Part shown: piece after piece, positions 5,381 to 8,405 of the stretch
Layout: each line of letters starts with the position of its first letter
How positions within the stretch are numbered: the first letter of the stretch is position 1
Source of the DNA: an uncultured Pseudomonadota bacterium
Lineage (GTDB): Bacteria; Myxococcota_A; UBA796; UBA9615
NCBI GenBank assembly: GCA_937907595.1
Contig: CALCXL010000485.1
Span: forward strand, 1-8,405
Direction of reading: 5' to 3'
Length of the DNA: 8,405 bases
Notes under the pieces: model-generated
Databases searched by the model: none
What the model saw: the letters and a program-made list of their open reading frames with translations, nothing else
Told to the model about the DNA's origin: nothing
Translations under genes and position numbers: made by a program

Positions 5381-6373
5381 TCAGTACACCTCGACCAGGA
5401 AGCGCTTCGACGGGCGGACCCGCTTGCGCGTGGTCTCCGCGTCCCACTCCCAGGGCGGCACGTCGGCCAGCTCCTGCGGCACCTTGATGTAGCCGTCGGC
5501 CATGCCGTTGGCGGCCAGGCACTGGAACATGCCGACCTCCATGCCGGACAGCCCGCACATGTAAATCAGGCTGCGATCGTCCCGCAGCAGGTCGGCGAAG
5601 GTGTCGGCGTTGTCGTCCACCACGTGGTGGGTGTAGCGACCCCACCGCCCCTGGTAGTGCTCGCGGGAGATCGCCTGGTGGTAGTGGAAGTTGCCGTGCC
5701 GCTCCGCCAGGTCCAGGAATTGGTCGTGGTAGAGCAGATCGGTGCTGTAGGGCGCGCCCATCACCAGGTGCACCTCCCCCGGCACGGGCCCCTCGGGTCC
5801 CTCGAGCAGGTCCAGCACCATGCCCCGGAAGGGGGCGATGCCCGTGCCCGTCGCCATGAACAGGTACTGGTGGCTCTCGGGGCGCTCGGGCAGGACGAAG
5901 CGCTTGCCGGCGGGCCCGGTCACCAGGACCTCGTCGCCCACCGCCAGGTCGCACATGTAGTTGGAGCAGACGCCCAGGAACAGGGAGTGGTCCTCGGGGT
6001 CGTCGCCGTCGCGCTGGGGCTTGCGCTCGTCGATCAGCCGCTTGACGGTGGTGGCGATGACCGCGCCCTGCCCGTCCTCGCCCCAGGTGGGTGACGACGT
6101 GGAGTACAGCCGGACGTTGTGCGCCCGGCCCCGCGCGTCCAGACCCGGAGCGAGCACGCCGAAGGCCTGTCCCGGCCGAAAGGTGCCGGCCAACGGGGTC
6201 CCGCTGAGGTCGATGGCGAAGTGCCGCACGAAGGAGTTGGAGCGCCCGTTGGTGACCGTTCGCGACTCCACGACGCGCGCCACGACGGGCTGCTTTGGCC
6301 GCGCGACGTTGATCTGCACGGGCACCAGGACCGGCCCGTCCCCCGCCTCGACGCCCTGGTCCTCAGTCCCCAT
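5381..6373 (-). CDS. Ferredoxin-NADP+ reductase, plant/plastidic type
   Basis: A 330-residue cytosolic FAD enzyme that moves electrons between NADPH and ferredoxin or flavodoxin. FAD-binding motifs are RLYSTSS (88-94) and GVCSNYMCDLAVGDEV (134-149); the NADP half has GPAGKRFVLP (153-162), the ATGTGIAPFRG pyrophosphate loop (174-184), and YMCGLSGMEVG (271-281), with E279 at the place of the conserved acid near the flavin. ISRE (S236, R237) and Y247 match the 2'-phosphate-binding Ser/Arg/Tyr set, arguing for NADPH over NADH. The protein ends in VEVY, with C-terminal Tyr330 as the flavin-stacking aromatic residue that marks plastidic-type FNRs and separates it from bacterial Fpr enzymes. The first ~16 residues are acidic and unconserved, and no Shine-Dalgarno precedes the ATG at 6373; in-frame GTG codons at residues 17 and 19 are alternative starts. 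The 84-base gap upstream (6374-6457) shows no clear promoter or terminator. The stop is TGA at 5381-5383. There is no ferredoxin domain or adjacent ferredoxin gene. Confidence 0.93.
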   Translation of the reverse strand: MGTEDQGVEAGDGPVLVPVQINVARPKQPVVARVVESRTVTNGRSNSFVRHFAIDLSGTPLAGTFRPGQAFGVLAPGLDARGRAHNVRLYSTSSPTWGEDGQGAVIATTVKRLIDERKPQRDGDDPEDHSLFLGVCSNYMCDLAVGDEVLVTGPAGKRFVLPERPESHQYLFMATGTGIAPFRGMVLDLLEGPEGPVPGEVHLVMGAPYSTDLLYHDQFLDLAERHGNFHYHQAISREHYQGRWGRYTHHVVDDNADTFADLLRDDRSLIYMCGLSGMEVGMFQCLAANGMADGYIKVPQELADVPPWEWDAETTRKRVRPSKRFLVEVY

Positions 6374-6457
6374 GGTGGGAGTCTAGAGCAGGCAGGCGGT
6401 CGGGAGGTGCGGCATCTCAGGAGTTCGCGGCGTGGACCCGGAGCCCAGCGACCACGC

Positions 6458-6985
6458 TCAGGCCCGGGCCTTGCGCTCCGTGGCGTTCAGCTCCTGCTGC
6501 GCCTCCAGGGCCTGGCGAAGCTCCTCGCCGTGCGCCCCCAGCGAGTGGCGCAGGCGACCCACCGCCGCCTCCGTCTCCGCCGCCGCCGTCTCCAACAGCA
6601 CGCCGTGGGCCTCGGTCAACCAGCCCAGGGCGTTGGCGACGTCGGCCTCCAGCCGGTCCAGGCTCGGGCGCACGCGCGCCGCCGACTCCCCGCCGATCGC
6701 CTCCGCCTCCTGCGCGAGGGTGCGGGCCAGGGACGACATCTCGACCATGCGCTCCATCATCCCGTCCACGTCGGCCAGGAGCTCCACCGCCTGCGCGGCC
6801 TTCCCCTGGATCAGCATCCGGGCCATGGACTGCCGCAGCGCCAGGGCGGAGCGCACCGTGCCGTCGCGGCTGGCCTCCGCCGTCCAGGCAGCGGGCACGC
6901 GCAGCAGGGGGTGGCCCCGCAGGGCCTGGAAGCCCCACCACGCGCCGCCGACGAGGAGGACCAGGAAGATCAGGCGGATCAGCAT
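6458..6985 (-). CDS. Small membrane-anchored helical protein, unknown function
   Basis: An unrecognised 175-residue protein. Residues 2-20 (LIRLIFLVLLVGGAWWGFQ) form one hydrophobic helix with no signal peptidase site, so it is probably an N-terminal membrane anchor. The rest (about 40-172) is charged, Ala/Glu/Leu/Arg-rich and helical: a first segment at 44-100 with many Met residues, a second at 103-165 rich in Glu and Ala (LLETAAAETEAAVGRL), ending in a basic tail. There are no cysteines and no catalytic motif. The ATG at 6985 directly starts the hydrophobic helix and lies 9 bases after the stop of the SPFH gene, so co-translation with the SPFH pair is likely; only a weak Shine-Dalgarno (TAGG) precedes it. 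Context suggests a structural partner or regulator of the SPFH assembly, but this rests on operon position alone. Confidence 0.82.
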   Translation of the reverse strand: MLIRLIFLVLLVGGAWWGFQALRGHPLLRVPAAWTAEASRDGTVRSALALRQSMARMLIQGKAAQAVELLADVDGMMERMVEMSSLARTLAQEAEAIGGESAARVRPSLDRLEADVANALGWLTEAHGVLLETAAAETEAAVGRLRHSLGAHGEELRQALEAQQELNATERKARA

Positions 6986-6994
6986 GGTGAGAGC

Positions 6995-8038
6995 CTACTT
7001 GGTGCCGAGGAAGAACTGCCGCCAGGCCGCCATCGAGCCGAAGTCCCGCAGGAAGCTCGGGTCGGTGGAGTTGAGCTGGATGTCGCCCAGCTTGAAGTTG
7101 CGCGCGGCTTCGATCGCCGAGTAGGTGCGGCCGGCGGGGGAGCTCAGCGCCGCCGCCTCCAGCCGCTTGCCCAGGGCCTCCGCCTTCGCCTCGGCCAGCA
7201 TGCCCTCCGCCTTGGCCTCCGAGCACTGGGCGTCGGCCTCCGAGCGCCGCTCGCGGTCGTACTTCAGGGCGGCGGCGTTGATGTCGGCGATGGCGATCTC
7301 GAACTCGGTCTTCGCCTCCTCGATCTTGGCGTTCCAGAGCTCGACCTCCAGCTTGACGTCGCGGTCGATGGCCTTCTCGTCGGTGTCCGTCAGGGTGCGC
7401 GCCTCCGACTCCTTGCCCTTGGCCTCGTCCAGCCGGGCCTGCACGGCGTACAGCTGCTTGTCCTGCAGCTTCTGCTCGTACTCGGCCCGGAAGCGGATGG
7501 CGCGGATGGCCACGCCGTCGTCGATCACGCGCAGGTGGTACTGCGACAGCAGCTCGTTGAGGGGCTCCACCGCCGTCGCCGCGAACTCCTTGCGCTTGGC
7601 CGGCACCTGGACGTCCTGGTTGCTCAGCTGGGCCAGGTGCTCGCGGAGCAGGCCCTGGGTGACCGACGACGCCTTCTCATCGTAGTTGTCCAGGAAGCCC
7701 TCTTCGACGATGCGGTGGGCCTCCCCGGGCACGATCTCGTAGATGATCGTCACGTCGACGTCGATGACGTTGTTCTCCCGCGTGCGCAGGCTCAGGGCCG
7801 ACTCCGCCAGGTACTGCTGGTAGTGCAGGACGCTGGGCAGCCGGTAGATCGTGTGCAGCATGGGCAGGGCGATGGCGCGGCCCTGGGCCAGGTCCCGGTC
7901 GGCGACGCCGGAGAGCAGGCTGCGGCGCACCCCGATCTCGTCGGGCTGGATGTAGGTGGAGGCCACGTTCGGGAGGAACCAGGCCAGGATGACGGCCAGG
8001 GCCAGCGTCTGCAGGTTGAAGATCTTGCGCACGATCAC
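6995..8038 (-). CDS. SPFH/Band-7 (prohibitin-like) membrane protein
   Basis: A 347-residue member of the stomatin/prohibitin/flotillin/HflK-C superfamily, which forms large ring-like oligomers on membranes and organises proteases or lipid domains. An N-terminal hydrophobic anchor (residues 10-26) is followed at once by the Band-7 domain: IQPDEIGVRRSLLSG (30-44), a segment leading to LPMLHTIYRLP (58-68), then RTRENNVIDVDVTIIYEIV (86-103), the usual 'new/internal, beta-strand' signature, and a helical region with LLREHLAQLSNQDVQ. From about 186 to 300 the sequence is a long, highly charged Ala/Glu/Lys coiled coil (AEAKAEALGKRLEAAAL). It ends in a short compact tail. The start is the GTG at 8038, which overlaps the upstream stop as GTGA and follows GGGAGG, implying translational coupling to the upstream SPFH-like gene. 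It is not clearly HflC: HflK/C pairs sit beside hflX or purA in proteobacteria, which are not seen here. Membrane topology (which side faces out) cannot be told. Confidence 0.9.
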   Translation of the reverse strand: MIVRKIFNLQTLALAVILAWFLPNVASTYIQPDEIGVRRSLLSGVADRDLAQGRAIALPMLHTIYRLPSVLHYQQYLAESALSLRTRENNVIDVDVTIIYEIVPGEAHRIVEEGFLDNYDEKASSVTQGLLREHLAQLSNQDVQVPAKRKEFAATAVEPLNELLSQYHLRVIDDGVAIRAIRFRAEYEQKLQDKQLYAVQARLDEAKGKESEARTLTDTDEKAIDRDVKLEVELWNAKIEEAKTEFEIAIADINAAALKYDRERRSEADAQCSEAKAEGMLAEAKAEALGKRLEAAALSSPAGRTYSAIEAARNFKLGDIQLNSTDPSFLRDFGSMAAWRQFFLGTK

Positions 8039-8405
8039 TTCCCTCCCACGTAGCGGATGTCCACGGGCGACGGTGCCTTCGCGTAGGGCACGGCGGTCAG
8101 CCCGCCCAACTGCGGGAAGACGTGCTCGGCGATCTCCAGGTTGAGCACGTCCGCGCCGCGGGAGCCCACCGCGTTGATCTTCGCGGCCAGGGCCTCGGCG
8201 TTCTTGCGGTAGGCCACCTCGTTGGCGGCGGCGCGGCGCAGGGTGGCGTCCCGCTCGGCCTCGCAGGCGGCGATGGTCTGGATCGAGTACTTGTCGGCCT
8301 CACGGCGCGACGCCACGGCGGCGTTCTCCGACTCCTTCTTCTGGCCCTCCAGGCTGGCCAGCAGCGCCTTCTCCTCGCCGTTCTTCTGCTGCTTGACGTC
8401 CTGCA
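8035..8405 (-). CDS. C-terminal part of a second SPFH-like coiled-coil protein, truncated by window edge
   Basis: The frame is open to the right edge; 122 residues of the C terminus are seen, so the start and any Band-7 domain lie outside. The visible part begins as a Lys/Glu/Gln-rich coiled coil (EEKALLASLEGQKKESENAA), continues through SRREADKY and an Ala/Arg-rich stretch, and ends in VLNLEIAEHVFPQLGG and a short proline-containing tail finishing YVGGK. This architecture (charged coiled coil, then a small C-terminal domain) parallels the downstream SPFH protein, and the 4-base GTGA overlap ties the two together. Calling it a second SPFH protein is inference from context and coiled-coil style; a different coiled-coil membrane protein is possible. 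Confidence 0.72.
   Translation of the reverse strand, partial: QDVKQQKNGEEKALLASLEGQKKESENAAVASRREADKYSIQTIAACEAERDATLRRAAANEVAYRKNAEALAAKINAVGSRGADVLNLEIAEHVFPQLGGLTAVPYAKAPSPVDIRYVGGK

Noticed and set aside
6374..6457. Terminator or promoter in the gap before the FNR gene
   Set aside because: Only a weak GTGG/CCAC pairing and no T-run, no -35/-10 or -24/-12 match; whether FNR is co-transcribed with the SPFH operon cannot be decided.
6995..8405. Naming the two membrane genes hflC and hflK
   Set aside because: Only the SPFH superfamily can be supported; no HflK/HflC-specific features or neighbours are visible and the upstream gene is incomplete.

Overview
The window is very GC-rich (by eye about 70%) and tightly packed bacterial chromosome. 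It holds nine protein genes, two of them cut by the window ends. No RNA genes, mobile elements or CRISPR arrays were seen. A quinone-independent housekeeping gene (pdxH), a MiaE-type tRNA hydroxylase, tandem SPFH membrane proteins and a near-consensus sigma-54 promoter all suggest a Gram-negative bacterium. Myxococcota or a related former 'delta-proteobacterial' lineage would fit, but no gene here fixes the taxonomy.

Layout, left to right. (1) Positions 2-481 (+) carry the 3' part of pdxH. (2) Positions 433-2771 (-) form a compact three-gene unit, read from right to left: a MiaE-like tRNA hydroxylase, a PIG-L/LmbE-type de-N-acetylase, and a GT4 glycosyltransferase joined to the deacetylase by an ATGA overlap. 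The glycosyltransferase tail overlaps the end of pdxH by 49 bases on the opposite strand. (3) Positions 2821-4398 (+) encode a cholesterol-oxidase-like GMC flavoprotein, divergent from the MiaE unit, with an embedded CxxCxxCxxxC motif. (4) A GC-rich hairpin at 4430-4456 separates it from a convergent gene. (5) Positions 4493-5161 (-) encode an unrecognised exported helical protein with two cysteines near its ends. (6) The 219-base gap 5162-5380 holds a strong ribosome binding site, a -24/-12 (sigma-54) promoter match and, about 100-160 bases further upstream, a cluster of GTCCG/CGGAC inverted repeats. (7) Positions 5381-6373 (-) encode a plastidic-type ferredoxin-NADP+ reductase. (8) Positions 6458-8405 (-) hold a membrane operon: the C-terminal part of a probable SPFH/Band-7 protein, a second complete SPFH protein coupled to it by a GTGA overlap, and a small membrane-anchored helical protein.

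Functionally the window mixes cofactor supply (PLP, NADPH/ferredoxin electron transfer), tRNA modification, a GlcNAc-type glycoconjugate pair, sterol- or alcohol-type oxidation, and a membrane-scaffold operon. The two most unusual items are the exported two-cysteine protein behind an apparent sigma-54 promoter with upstream inverted repeats, and the SPFH-SPFH-small membrane protein operon.
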